Origin: Bacteroidales bacterium
Lineage (GTDB): Bacteria > Bacteroidota > Bacteroidia > Bacteroidales > F082
DNA length: 64,000 nt
Reading direction: 5' to 3'
NCBI GenBank assembly: GCA_023229135.1
Contig: JALNZT010000005.1
Coordinates: 86,992 to 150,991 of the forward strand
A program made the position numbers and the translations under genes. A model generated the notes under the pieces. The model worked only from the letters and a program-made list of their open reading frames with translations. It was not told where the DNA came from and did no database searches. Below, piece after piece: positions 1 to 8,270 of this stretch. Numbering within the stretch: position 1 is the stretch's first letter; each line of letters opens with the position of its first letter.

Positions 1-2
1 CA

Positions 3-503
3 GGAGGACGTTGGTATTCTGAAGTTTCGGCTACTTTTATATTTAAAGGAAAAGAGGTGCAGGTTATCCTCCTGCTGATGATTGAAAAGGAAAATCTCGG
101 CTCAAAATGGGTGCTTACCAATATTTATTTTCCTACTTTTAGCAAGATGTTTCCGGTAACAAAAATGTCCGATCGCGAAAAATCATTCCTACATCCGATG
201 AGCCATGAGCTGGATTTTATGAATATTTATAAAGCGTTTAAAGAACCAGAAATAATTGAATACTACGCTTCTAAAGCGTTTAAACCAGACTACCTCAGCT
301 TATTTTTTTATGAAGTGAAACTAGGCAATATGAAGTTTAAAAATGTGGATAAACTAAAATTTCATATTTTTCAAATTGATAACTGGTATTTTGAAGTGAG
401 TTATTTTAACCGCAGCGGAAACAACAGCGGCTGGCTTATCTCGAACCTGATGTATACACCTGAAAATGAAAAAGAAAACCTACTAATGTTTTATCAACCA
501 TGA
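3..503 (+). CDS. Hypothetical protein, 5' end outside the window
   Basis: The reading frame is open from base 3 to the TGA at 501-503 and its N terminus lies beyond the window. GTG at 57 is the first possible start inside, but the codons before it read like protein (WYSEVSATFIFKGKEV), so I treat the gene as truncated by the window edge. About 166 residues are visible. They are rich in Phe, Tyr, Asn and Lys with alternating hydrophobic stretches, as in a small beta-rich fold, and contain no motif I recognise. The stop overlaps the next gene's start (ATGA at 500-503), so the two are translationally coupled and probably functionally linked to the LRR protein. Function unknown. Confidence 0.7.
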   Translation, partial: GGRWYSEVSATFIFKGKEVQVILLLMIEKENLGSKWVLTNIYFPTFSKMFPVTKMSDREKSFLHPMSHELDFMNIYKAFKEPEIIEYYASKAFKPDYLSLFFYEVKLGNMKFKNVDKLKFHIFQIDNWYFEVSYFNRSGNNSGWLISNLMYTPENEKENLLMFYQP

Positions 504-3151
504 GAATAATTTTACTGTTTACCGCCGTTTTTTTAATGCTTTCGCCACTTAGATCACAGGAAGATCAAGCGCGTTTGAGCCCACAGGAAATTGACGACTA
601 CAAGGATCAATGCCGGCAAATGGTGAGTTATCTTGAAGGGACACTTAACTTCCTTGGCGATAGTATTTCTACGGTTCAGGAAAAAGAAATCGTGATCAAC
701 AACAGCTATATCAAGATTTTTCGCGACAACGAGGTTCAGGTGGAAGACGACCTGGACGAAAACCGTGAAACACCCGTAAACAAAAACGTGCAAGGCTATC
801 TAAAAGACGTGGATTTTTTCTTTAAAAGAGCACGCTTTGTGTTTGATATCAGGCAGATAGATCAGCTAATGGGCGAAGATGGCTCCTTGTTTTTCAAGGT
901 TAAATTGATTCGTAAACTTGATGGAGTTACTGTGCAAGGCGATAGCGTTAGCAATAGCCGCGAGCGTTTTCTGGAAATAAACCTCGATCCCTTTAAAAAA
1001 GACCTTAAAATTGTGAGTTTTTACACCACCAAACTCAATGAGCGTGAAGAGCTGCGCAACTGGTGGAACGAAATGGACATGGAATGGCGTACCTTTTTTG
1101 GAGCGGAAGCCATTGTTTACGACAGCCTCCCCATGACCGAAGTGTTGCACCTTAAAGCAGATGCTTTTGTGGCTTTGCGGCCTTTTAATTTTATTCGTAA
1201 TGACAGCTTTATGGTTGTTGATCGTGATACCATGTCGCTTGCTTTTCGTGAAAAATTGCATGGTCACCGGCCTGATACCATTCTCTTTTTGCAGGATACT
1301 TTGGTGAAAATGTTGCCCGACACCATCTTTGCCGATGTGTCGCCCATTTATGCCATGCTTCGCAGGTTCATCCAAACCAAAGAAATTAATATCAGCTACA
1401 AAACGCATTTTGCACAGCTTGAACCGCTGGCCGAATTGTCTGATCTCGAAGAGATTAACTTCAGCAATACGCCTATTGACGATATCTCACCGTTGAGAAA
1501 TCTCAATAAATTGAATGCAATTTATTTTAGTGGAACCCAGGTAAGTGATCTTAGCCCATTGCAGTACTCCGTAAATATCAAGGAGTTATACGCTTTTGAT
1601 ACGCCAATAAAAAACCTGGAGGTGATGCAGTATTTCCGTCAGCTCGAAAAACTATATTGTTTCAACACCACTGTTTCTGATCTTTCGCCTTTGGTAAATC
1701 TTAAAAACCTGAATGCTTTACGGCTTTCTGGAACGCAAATTACTGATATTGAGCCTTTGCGAAATCTTAACGCGATGCTACTTCTTGATATAAGTAACAC
1801 TGTAATTGATGATGTTTCGGCTTTGGCCAGCATGAACAAACTACAACTGCTCAACCTTGATCATACGTCTGTGAGCGATTTAAACCCACTCAAAGGATTG
1901 GAACTGCTGAATGTTTTGCAAATCAGCTATACGAATGTCAATACCCTGAAACCTCTGGAAAGTTTAGAAAAGTTGACGAAAATCTATTGTGATCACAGCG
2001 AGATAACAATGGAACAAGCCCGGCAGTTTATGCTGAAACATCCACAAGTTTTGGTAATTTATGAAACCGAAGCACTCAAAAGTTGGTGGGATGAGCTACC
2101 GATTTATTGGAAAGCGATTTTGGCTAATGAGGCCGGTATTAGCGATAAGCCGGGTGCAGAAGAGCTACACAGAATTATCAATATAAAATCGCTCAACCTG
2201 AGCCGCAATGCCTACCTGCAAAAGCTCGACCCGGTAGCGCGCCTATCAATGCTTGAAACTTTGCTGCTTTCGGGTACTGAAATCACTGATCTGACGCCAC
2301 TTGGAAACCTAAGTTTCTTGAAAACACTTGATATTTCACAAACGCGTAATGCCAACCTTGAACCGCTAAAAAACCTGTATAACCTGGAGCAGCTCAATAT
2401 TTCCAACAGTCGGGTTGAATCACTGGAGCCGCTGCACGGCCTGGGTGAACTGCAACTGGTGCAAGCAGATGGCAGCCGGATAAAAGCTGAGCAGGTTTAC
2501 GCCTTAAAGTTGGTACAGCCAGCGGTAAGTGTGATTTACCAAACGGAAGATCTGACGCTGTGGTGGGGCAACCTGAACAACACTTGGCGAGAAATTTTTG
2601 AGCAGTACGTAGAACTTGATGTAAATCCAAATGCTGAGCAATTGCAGGCCATTGCCGACCTTAAAGTGGTGGAGGTAAACAGCAGCAGCTTGATGAGTCT
2701 TCTGCCGCTCAACCGGCTTTATTTTCTGGAAAAGTTACAAGTAAGCGGCAATGGCATTCAAGATTTGACTCCTTTGGCCGAGAAGCATTTTTTGCGTAAA
2801 TTAGATGTGAGTGGCAATCCTATAACTGATTTAAAACCCCTTTCGCAGCTCACACAATTGGAAGAACTCAATATCGAAAGCACACCTATCAGCGATTTGA
2901 GTCCGCTACAAAATCTGGTTAACTTGCGCTTACTCAATGTCGGTGGCACCCAGATAAAATCGTTGAAACCTTTGTCAGGTATGAATAAGCTGGAAGAACT
3001 TTCTATTTTCAATACGCGGGTAAAAAAATTGAGTCTCACCGATCAGCTTCCTGCGCTCAAACACCTGAAATGCTATAACACACGCATCAGGAGTAAAGAT
3101 ATCGAAAAGCTTCAGCAGCAACGCCCTGACTTGAATGTGCTGTATTATTAG
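500..3151 (+). CDS. Exported leucine-rich-repeat protein with a triplicated WW-module
   Basis: 883 residues. A signal peptide (about 1-20, cleavage near LRSQ) directs it out of the cytoplasm. Residues about 300-510, 560-660 and 715-880 are 21-23-residue LRRs of the bacterial internalin-like type, with recurring 'L..L..L.L..T.I.DLSPL' spacing. Between the blocks stands a repeated linker: WW at 188-189, 529-530 and 688-689, each in the pattern WWxxhxxxWrxhh. The second and third are preceded by a 'P.V.VIY.TE' strand, which recurs degenerate at the C terminus (NVLYY). The protein is therefore built from units of linker plus LRR block. No T9SS sorting domain or membrane anchor is visible. LRR surfaces bind proteins; the ligand is unknown. 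Start ATG 500 overlaps the upstream stop. Confidence 0.85.
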   Translation: MRIILLFTAVFLMLSPLRSQEDQARLSPQEIDDYKDQCRQMVSYLEGTLNFLGDSISTVQEKEIVINNSYIKIFRDNEVQVEDDLDENRETPVNKNVQGYLKDVDFFFKRARFVFDIRQIDQLMGEDGSLFFKVKLIRKLDGVTVQGDSVSNSRERFLEINLDPFKKDLKIVSFYTTKLNEREELRNWWNEMDMEWRTFFGAEAIVYDSLPMTEVLHLKADAFVALRPFNFIRNDSFMVVDRDTMSLAFREKLHGHRPDTILFLQDTLVKMLPDTIFADVSPIYAMLRRFIQTKEINISYKTHFAQLEPLAELSDLEEINFSNTPIDDISPLRNLNKLNAIYFSGTQVSDLSPLQYSVNIKELYAFDTPIKNLEVMQYFRQLEKLYCFNTTVSDLSPLVNLKNLNALRLSGTQITDIEPLRNLNAMLLLDISNTVIDDVSALASMNKLQLLNLDHTSVSDLNPLKGLELLNVLQISYTNVNTLKPLESLEKLTKIYCDHSEITMEQARQFMLKHPQVLVIYETEALKSWWDELPIYWKAILANEAGISDKPGAEELHRIINIKSLNLSRNAYLQKLDPVARLSMLETLLLSGTEITDLTPLGNLSFLKTLDISQTRNANLEPLKNLYNLEQLNISNSRVESLEPLHGLGELQLVQADGSRIKAEQVYALKLVQPAVSVIYQTEDLTLWWGNLNNTWREIFEQYVELDVNPNAEQLQAIADLKVVEVNSSSLMSLLPLNRLYFLEKLQVSGNGIQDLTPLAEKHFLRKLDVSGNPITDLKPLSQLTQLEELNIESTPISDLSPLQNLVNLRLLNVGGTQIKSLKPLSGMNKLEELSIFNTRVKKLSLTDQLPALKHLKCYNTRIRSKDIEKLQQQRPDLNVLYY

Positions 3152-3160
3152 GTTTTTGAG

Positions 3161-3189
3161 CCTGCTCAGCTCAGTACGAGCAGGTTTTT
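3161..3189 (+). terminator. Intrinsic terminator after the LRR gene
   Basis: CCTGCTC (3161-3167) pairs with GAGCAGG (3178-3184) and is followed by five T. It lies 10 bases past the stop codon. Confidence 0.7.
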
Positions 3190-3387
3190 GATGGGGGTGG
3201 AAGGCTGACTTAGCAAAGTTGTTTTTGAGCAATTTTAGCTGCTGATAGGTTTTGATAAAAACGGCAACTTAATCTATCGTATCTGAAGAATTCACGCGAA
3301 TTCTTCGATTAGGAATTAATTTTAGAGTAAAATTGGGTTTTTATAAAGCCTGATAAAAATAGAAATACGTGATTATTTTCAAAAAAC

Positions 3388-3419
3388 TTGCAATCTCAAC
3401 CTAAAATATACTATTTTTG
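3388..3419 (+). promoter_or_regulatory. Bacteroidota-type promoter for tRNA-Ala
   Basis: TTG at 3388-3390 and TATTTTTG at 3412-3419 fit the -33 TTG / -7 TAnnTTTG consensus with a 21-base gap. The tRNA begins 11 bases downstream. Confidence 0.65.
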
Positions 3420-3429
3420 CAGCCGCAAT

Positions 3430-3506
3430 GGGGAATTAGCTCAGTTGGCTAGAGCGTTTGACTGGCAGTCAAAAGGTCATCGGTTCGATTCCGTTATTCT
3501 CCACCA
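3430..3506 (+). tRNA. tRNA-Ala(GGC), CCA end encoded
   Basis: The full cloverleaf can be drawn. The acceptor stem is GGGGAAT with ATTCTCC, and includes the G3-U70 wobble pair that is the alanine identity element. The anticodon stem TTTGA/TCAAA carries loop CTGGCAG with anticodon GGC. The T-loop is TTCGATT. Discriminator A is at 3503 and CCA is encoded at 3504-3506. One T-stem mismatch (T-T) is present. Confidence 0.95.
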
Positions 3507-3552
3507 AAGATGGTTTCCGAAAGGGGATCATCTTTTTGCTTTTAATTGCCTT

Positions 3553-4113
3553 ATGAAACGACTATTTCTTGCTATTCCGTTAAGTCCTGAAGCTGCTTTG
3601 TTGTCCTTGCTGCAAAGCCTGAGCAGCGAATTATATTATGAGCGCATCAACTGGGTAAAGCCGACCAATCTGCACCTTACGCTTAAATTTCTGGGGCCAA
3701 CTTCCGACGAAAAAATCCCGGAAATTGTCGCACTCATAAATAATTGTGTGCGTGATATTGAGTCTTTCAATTTACAGTTTGATAAAACCGGTATTTTCGG
3801 AAGCCGCTACCAACCCCGTGTGCTTTGGCTGGGTTTAAGAGAAGCGCCCGAGCAATTGAATCCGTTGGCCAATAGCATTATTGATGCCATGGCTAAAATT
3901 GGTTTCAAGCGCGACAGGCAAAATTTTGTACCCCACCTTACGCTGGGAAGAATAAATAAGCTCACAGATAAACGTCGTTTCCAGGAAGTTATTGGAAATA
4001 TCCCGCAAAAAACATATATCAGCACTTCGGTGGATGAGCTGTTACTTTACGAAAGTCTTTTGCGCAAAGACGGCCCGGAATATCGGGTGATTGATAGTTT
4101 CAAAATTGGCTGA
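3553..4113 (+). CDS. thpR: RNA 2',3'-cyclic phosphodiesterase (2'-5' RNA ligase family)
   Basis: 186 residues, typical for the family. It opens 2',3'-cyclic phosphates on RNA (and ligates 2'-5' in vitro). Both catalytic HxTx motifs are present, at H41-L-T43 (LHLTLKFLG) and H128-L-T130 (PHLTLGR), at the usual spacing. The frame is open further upstream through tRNA-Ala, but homology begins at MKRLFLAIPL, so ATG 3553 is the start. It begins 46 bases after the tRNA with no terminator between, suggesting one transcript. The 3' end converges with the next gene, 13 bases away. Confidence 0.9.
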   Translation: MKRLFLAIPLSPEAALLSLLQSLSSELYYERINWVKPTNLHLTLKFLGPTSDEKIPEIVALINNCVRDIESFNLQFDKTGIFGSRYQPRVLWLGLREAPEQLNPLANSIIDAMAKIGFKRDRQNFVPHLTLGRINKLTDKRRFQEVIGNIPQKTYISTSVDELLLYESLLRKDGPEYRVIDSFKIG

Positions 4114-4126
4114 ATTAAAACAAAAA

Positions 4127-5545
4127 TCATTTCCCTGAATAGCCAAAAAGCTTACGTTCTTTGATGCGGTCGGCAATAAAAATCGGCACTTTTTCCTCCC
4201 ATTCAGGATTGTTATTGCGCAGCAAGTCAAGTACTTCGGACGATTTTATGGTTAGGTATTTTCTTTTTGCCTTTGGAATATCCAATATTTTCCGGTTCAC
4301 GACAAGGTGTTCAAACAAAAACCGGACATTTTCATCAAAAACCAAATCCTTGCTGCTGATGGCTTTCCCGGTTTTTTCATCCAAAGCAGGATACAGATAA
4401 ACCTTCACGTTTTCAGGAAAAAGATTTCCCAAAGCTTCCAAAATACCACCTTTTAGGTTGGCATAATAACTTTCGTCCATCACTTTTTCAAAGGTGTCGA
4501 GGCCAATAACGAGCCGTGTTTTGATAGTCCGGAACTGCGACATATACCCCACCAGTTTGTAAAATTCCCTGAAATTGCTCACCATCACATTTTGGCCCAT
4601 CTCGTTGAGCAAGTCAACCCTGTCCAGAAAGTCGCGTTCATCAAATTCGTCCTCATCATACAGGTTGTTAATGGTGATCTCGCAGAGCGGAAGGGTGTTG
4701 CTTTTGTCGTAATCTTCGTCTTTCTTAAACAAGCCAAAACTTGTTTTGAGCATATCAGTCGTTACGTAAGTTATTGGTCTGAAACTTCCTCTGAAGATTA
4801 AAACGTTTTTTTTGTAAAGCATGTCATCGGGCTCCTGCACATGGCCATAGCGGTCGAACATAATGGCTTTTGTCATATCATTTTTCACCAGTTGAACGCC
4901 CAGCAAGCGGTTGTCAACATAAGAAAGTTCGGGACCACTCATATTTATCATGGTGATGGCGATACGGTCGCGGCTCAAATTATCGAGCAGCGATTGCAGA
5001 AAGGCATTGGGTCGGTCCCAGAAGTAGTAGCAGGCATAAATCAGGTTTACACCTAAAATACCGAGCGTGTTTTGTTGTAACACATTGTCGTTTTCGAGCA
5101 GTAGCACATGCAAAATCACCTCGTTGTGGAGGCCTCCTTCGCTCAGCTGAAAACGCACGCCCATCCAGCCGTGGCTGATATTATCTTTATAATAATTGAG
5201 TGTGGACACGGTATCGGCAAAGCTAAAAAATCGTCTTCCGGGCTGACTGCCAGTTTTTAAAAGCCCTGTCAGTTCGCTGTATTCAGCGTCCAGCATCAGC
5301 TCAAGGCGCTCGCGTGAAACATATCGTTTAGAGGTTTTTTGTTTGCAATAAACGGTATCGCTATAGCTTTTGTCGTAGGCCGAAATAGTTTTGGCTATCG
5401 TTCCGGAAGCACCGCCCGCTTGGAAAAAATTTCGCGCTGTTTCTTGTCCGCCGCCAATCTCCGCAAAACTACCATAAACAGAACTATCTAAGTTGATTTT
5501 GAGTGCTTTACGATTTATAGGAAGTATTTCTGTTTGTGGCGTCAT
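4127..5545 (-). CDS. Conserved Bacteroidota protein of unknown function (about 470 aa)
   Basis: 472 residues with no signal peptide and no clear membrane segment, so probably cytoplasmic. The N terminus (INRKALKINLDSSVYGSFAEIGGGQE) and the segment FFQAGGASGTIAKTISAYDK are signatures I recognise from a widely conserved Bacteroidota family. From memory, members are often labelled TonB-dependent receptor or nucleotide adenylyltransferase in databases; neither fits, since there is no signal, plug or barrel and no HxGH motif. The Gly-rich N-terminal segment could bind a nucleotide or phosphate, which is only a guess. It is monocistronic as far as can be seen. Confidence 0.75.
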   Translation of the reverse strand: MTPQTEILPINRKALKINLDSSVYGSFAEIGGGQETARNFFQAGGASGTIAKTISAYDKSYSDTVYCKQKTSKRYVSRERLELMLDAEYSELTGLLKTGSQPGRRFFSFADTVSTLNYYKDNISHGWMGVRFQLSEGGLHNEVILHVLLLENDNVLQQNTLGILGVNLIYACYYFWDRPNAFLQSLLDNLSRDRIAITMINMSGPELSYVDNRLLGVQLVKNDMTKAIMFDRYGHVQEPDDMLYKKNVLIFRGSFRPITYVTTDMLKTSFGLFKKDEDYDKSNTLPLCEITINNLYDEDEFDERDFLDRVDLLNEMGQNVMVSNFREFYKLVGYMSQFRTIKTRLVIGLDTFEKVMDESYYANLKGGILEALGNLFPENVKVYLYPALDEKTGKAISSKDLVFDENVRFLFEHLVVNRKILDIPKAKRKYLTIKSSEVLDLLRNNNPEWEEKVPIFIADRIKERKLFGYSGK

Positions 5546-6257
5546 TGGAATGAATTATTTGAAAAGCAAAGATATGGCTTTCGGAAATAGTGGAACGGGA
5601 ATGATCGATCCAGTATCAGGAAAAGGACATAGAGATGGAAGATTCATAGATTCAAGGATGTGTTATAGTTGTTTCTTGTTTTTCAATCTTTGAATTCTGT
5701 AAAGAAGCACAACGAGCAGAAATAGAATGTTTTAACCTGCCTTTCTGCGGTCAGGTCAGTGAATTTCGTTTATAAAACGAAGAACATTTATAAAACCAGG
5801 ATTTTTGAAAGAACTTTTGCAATAGGGTATTAACGGTAAAAAAACTTTAATTGCAGTTGAGATTGTGGAAATTAATCTTTTGATTGACAGCTGTTTTATT
5901 GCAGAGCCTAGCCCTCAAATAAAAAAGATCGTGAAAGAACTTATTTAGAAATTTGCAATTAAACTCCCTGATGCTATTTTTGCCTCCACAGCACTATATT
6001 TAGATTTACTGCTACTTACAGCTGACAAGGAATTTCAAAAATGTACCGGACTTGAAAATTGATCTTTTTTGAGTTATAAAACGTATGGGGTTTTACACTC
6101 CTATAATATTTCAATCTTCATCATAGTAATAAATACAGGATTTGCTTTTCTAAGCTTCAAAGAGCATTTACACCGATAGCTAAAAAAAAGCCATCTAAAA
6201 CGAAAGCCCGACAATTAATTAGACCCTACTTGCACCTTATATATAGCTCAATGCCAA
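5546..6257. other. Gene-poor stretch between the conserved unknown and transaldolase
   Basis: About 710 AT-rich bases. The only recognisable content is a toxin fossil (5865-6062) and a small palindrome (TTCGTTT at 5765-5771 with AAACGAA at 5775-5781). No RNA gene or intact ORF is evident. Confidence 0.6.
5865..6062 (+). pseudogene. Remnant of a VapC-like PIN-domain toxin
   Basis: One frame from 5865 to the TGA at 6060-6062 translates to the C-terminal half of a PIN-domain ribonuclease toxin. The diagnostic stretch is KLPDAIFASTALYLDLLLLTADKEFQK, split here as KLPDAIFASTALYLDL then LLLTADKEFQK, with the acidic residues of the active site (LPDA, TADKEF). An in-frame TAG at 5946-5948 interrupts it just before the conserved Lys-Leu-Pro-Asp, where family members usually have a charged residue. 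The N-terminal half with its first catalytic Asp is not recognisable upstream, and there is no antitoxin gene beside it. It reads as the decayed end of a lost vapBC module. Confidence 0.7.
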
Positions 6258-7214
6258 TCACAACTTCCCTGCCACCAGCTTTTCCAGCTTCAGCAGGTCA
6301 GCGGCAAAATTACGGATGCCTTCGGCTAGTTTTTCGGTAGCCATGGCGTCTTCGTTTAGTAGCCAGCGAAACTGCTGCTCATCAGGACTGATTTTTTCTT
6401 CTGCCGATACCATGGCGTTTTCTTTGGTAAGCCTTGGTTTGATGGTAATTTGTTTGCTTTCTAGCTCTGCCAGCAACTTGGGCGAAATGGTCAGCAAGTC
6501 GCAGCCGGCCAGTTCGATAATTTCGTCTGTATTGCGGAAACTGGCGCCCATTACCTCGGTTTTAAAACCAAATTTTTTATAGTAATTATAGATTTCAGTC
6601 ACCGATAACACACCCGGATCTTCGGTTGCAGGAATATGATCTACTTTTCTGTTGGCTTTGTGCCAGTCGAGGATGCGACCCACAAAAGGTGAGATGAGCT
6701 GCACGCCGGCCTCTGCGCAGGCGATAGCCTGCACTTTGCTAAACAATAAGGTGAGGTTGCAATGAATACCTTCTTTTTCAAGGATTTCGGCAGCGCGGAT
6801 GCCTTCCCAAGTGGCGGCAACCTTGATTAAAATACGTTTTCGATCTATACCAGCCGATTCATACAACGCAATAAGATGCCGCGCTTTGTCAATTGTGGCT
6901 TGTGTAGCAAACGAAAGGCGGGCATCAACCTCAGTAGAAACGCGTCCGGGAACTATTTTTAATATCTCCAGCCCAAAATTTACGGCAAGTTTATCTAGAC
7001 AAAGTTCAAGTATTTCTTGTTTGTTACGCGCTGATTTGGTGGCAAAGCTTATTGCTTCGTCCATCAATGGTGCGTATTGCGGATTGTTGGCCGAAGCATA
7101 AATCAAGGATGGATTGGTGGTGGCATCAACAGGCTTAAACTGTCGCATGCTTTCAAAGTCGCCTGTGTCGGCAACTACTTTTGTGAATTGTTTGAGCTGG
7201 GCTAACGTATTCAT
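6258..7214 (-). CDS. tal: Transaldolase
   Basis: 318 residues, the length of the E. coli TalB class. It transfers dihydroxyacetone from sedoheptulose-7-phosphate to glyceraldehyde-3-phosphate in the non-oxidative pentose phosphate pathway. The Schiff-base lysine is K131 in RILIKVAATWEG. D16 and E95 correspond to the acid-base residues of TalB with an offset of one. The motif DATTNPSL near residue 30 is the family signature. It stands alone, with the Crp/Fnr gene 186 bases upstream on the same strand. Confidence 0.97.
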   Translation of the reverse strand: MNTLAQLKQFTKVVADTGDFESMRQFKPVDATTNPSLIYASANNPQYAPLMDEAISFATKSARNKQEILELCLDKLAVNFGLEILKIVPGRVSTEVDARLSFATQATIDKARHLIALYESAGIDRKRILIKVAATWEGIRAAEILEKEGIHCNLTLLFSKVQAIACAEAGVQLISPFVGRILDWHKANRKVDHIPATEDPGVLSVTEIYNYYKKFGFKTEVMGASFRNTDEIIELAGCDLLTISPKLLAELESKQITIKPRLTKENAMVSAEEKISPDEQQFRWLLNEDAMATEKLAEGIRNFAADLLKLEKLVAGKL

Positions 7215-7400
7215 AAGGATAGACTAATGTGATTTTAACAATTATATTCAAGACAAAGATAAGGCTTCCACTGATAGCTGCCGGAACAGTTTATGACAGG
7301 ATTTGCTTGTGAAATAGATTTATTGGGATGATGTCAAAATGTTTACTTTCTCAATATATCGAGTCTATTCTGCTCGCTTAATAAGCTTTGAACCAATAAA

Positions 7401-8102
7401 TTATCCGTGAAGCGAAAGCTGTTTCAGCTTTTCTATATCCAGTAAAGTTATGTTTTTGGTGTCGAGCTTAATGATGGCGGCGTGTTCAAACTCTTTCAGG
7501 ATTCGGGTGGCACTTTCTTTAGTCATATTCGACATTTCACCAATTTCCTGACGGGTGATATTGAGGCTGAAATGTGGTGAAAAATAGACTTTTTCTGAGA
7601 GATAAAGCAGCACATCAGCCAGGCGCCCATGCATTTGTTTCTGGGTGAGGCTAATCAAGCGTTGGAAATTACTGACGCCATTTAGGCTACAATGTTTAAG
7701 CAGGGTTTCGGCAAAGTCAGGATTGAGGCGCATTACTCTGCGCACATTTTCAGTAGCAATAAAGCAGGCTGAAGTATCTAAAAGTGCCGAAACACTGTAA
7801 TGGTAACGGTAATCTGTAAATAAGCCCGGCCCGCCAAAGAGTTTCCAGGGGGAGATGATTTCGAGCAAAAGATTTTTTTTATCGAAACCTTCCAGGTATA
7901 GCTTCGCCATTCCACGGGTTATCATTATCATGTGCGAGGCCGAAGTACCCTGTTTTACAATATTTTCGCCTGTATTAAAAACAACTTCAAAGCGATTGGC
8001 ATTCATAATATTTAACTCTTCACTACTCAATAAACTAAAAAGTGGTGAGCGTTTGTTGCAGTCTTCACAACTAATACAGGTGTCGGATTTTCTTTTAAGC
8101 AT
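7401..8102 (-). CDS. Crp/Fnr-family transcriptional regulator
   Basis: 233 residues. Residues about 25-145 are a cyclic-nucleotide-binding fold and about 150-225 a winged helix-turn-helix (ITRQEIGEMSNMTKESATRILKEF contains the recognition helix; quoted here as ITRQEIGEMSN and TKESATRILKEF). The N terminus has three closely spaced cysteines (C9, C12, C15: CISCEDC), so an Fe-S cluster or redox sensing is possible, though the spacing differs from E. coli Fnr. The set of genes controlled cannot be told from the sequence; transaldolase is the neighbour downstream. A promoter lies about 70 bases upstream. Confidence 0.9.
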   Translation of the reverse strand: MLKRKSDTCISCEDCNKRSPLFSLLSSEELNIMNANRFEVVFNTGENIVKQGTSASHMIMITRGMAKLYLEGFDKKNLLLEIISPWKLFGGPGLFTDYRYHYSVSALLDTSACFIATENVRRVMRLNPDFAETLLKHCSLNGVSNFQRLISLTQKQMHGRLADVLLYLSEKVYFSPHFSLNITRQEIGEMSNMTKESATRILKEFEHAAIIKLDTKNITLLDIEKLKQLSLHG

Positions 8103-8170
8103 ATAGCTATCGTTGCGTTAGTAAACCTGTTCTATGAGAATAGATAAAATTACTATCTAAATTTGTTGAC

Positions 8171-8201
8171 CAAAAATAGTATTTTGATTGATAAAAAGCA
8201 A
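8171..8201 (-). promoter_or_regulatory. Promoter of the Crp/Fnr gene
   Basis: On the minus strand TATTTTTG (8178-8171) lies 20 bases after TTG (8201-8199), matching the -7/-33 consensus. The predicted start leaves a leader of about 60 bases. Confidence 0.55.
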
Positions 8202-8270
8202 TTTATGTAAAAAAGATTAAAAAATAACGTAAGGTTTTTTACAAGCTTATCTTTTGAAGAGCACAATACA

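Noticed and set aside
3388..3552. Longer N terminus of the thpR frame reaching upstream through the tRNA
   Set aside because: The frame runs through tRNA-Ala; the family starts at ATG 3553, so the extra codons are not coding.
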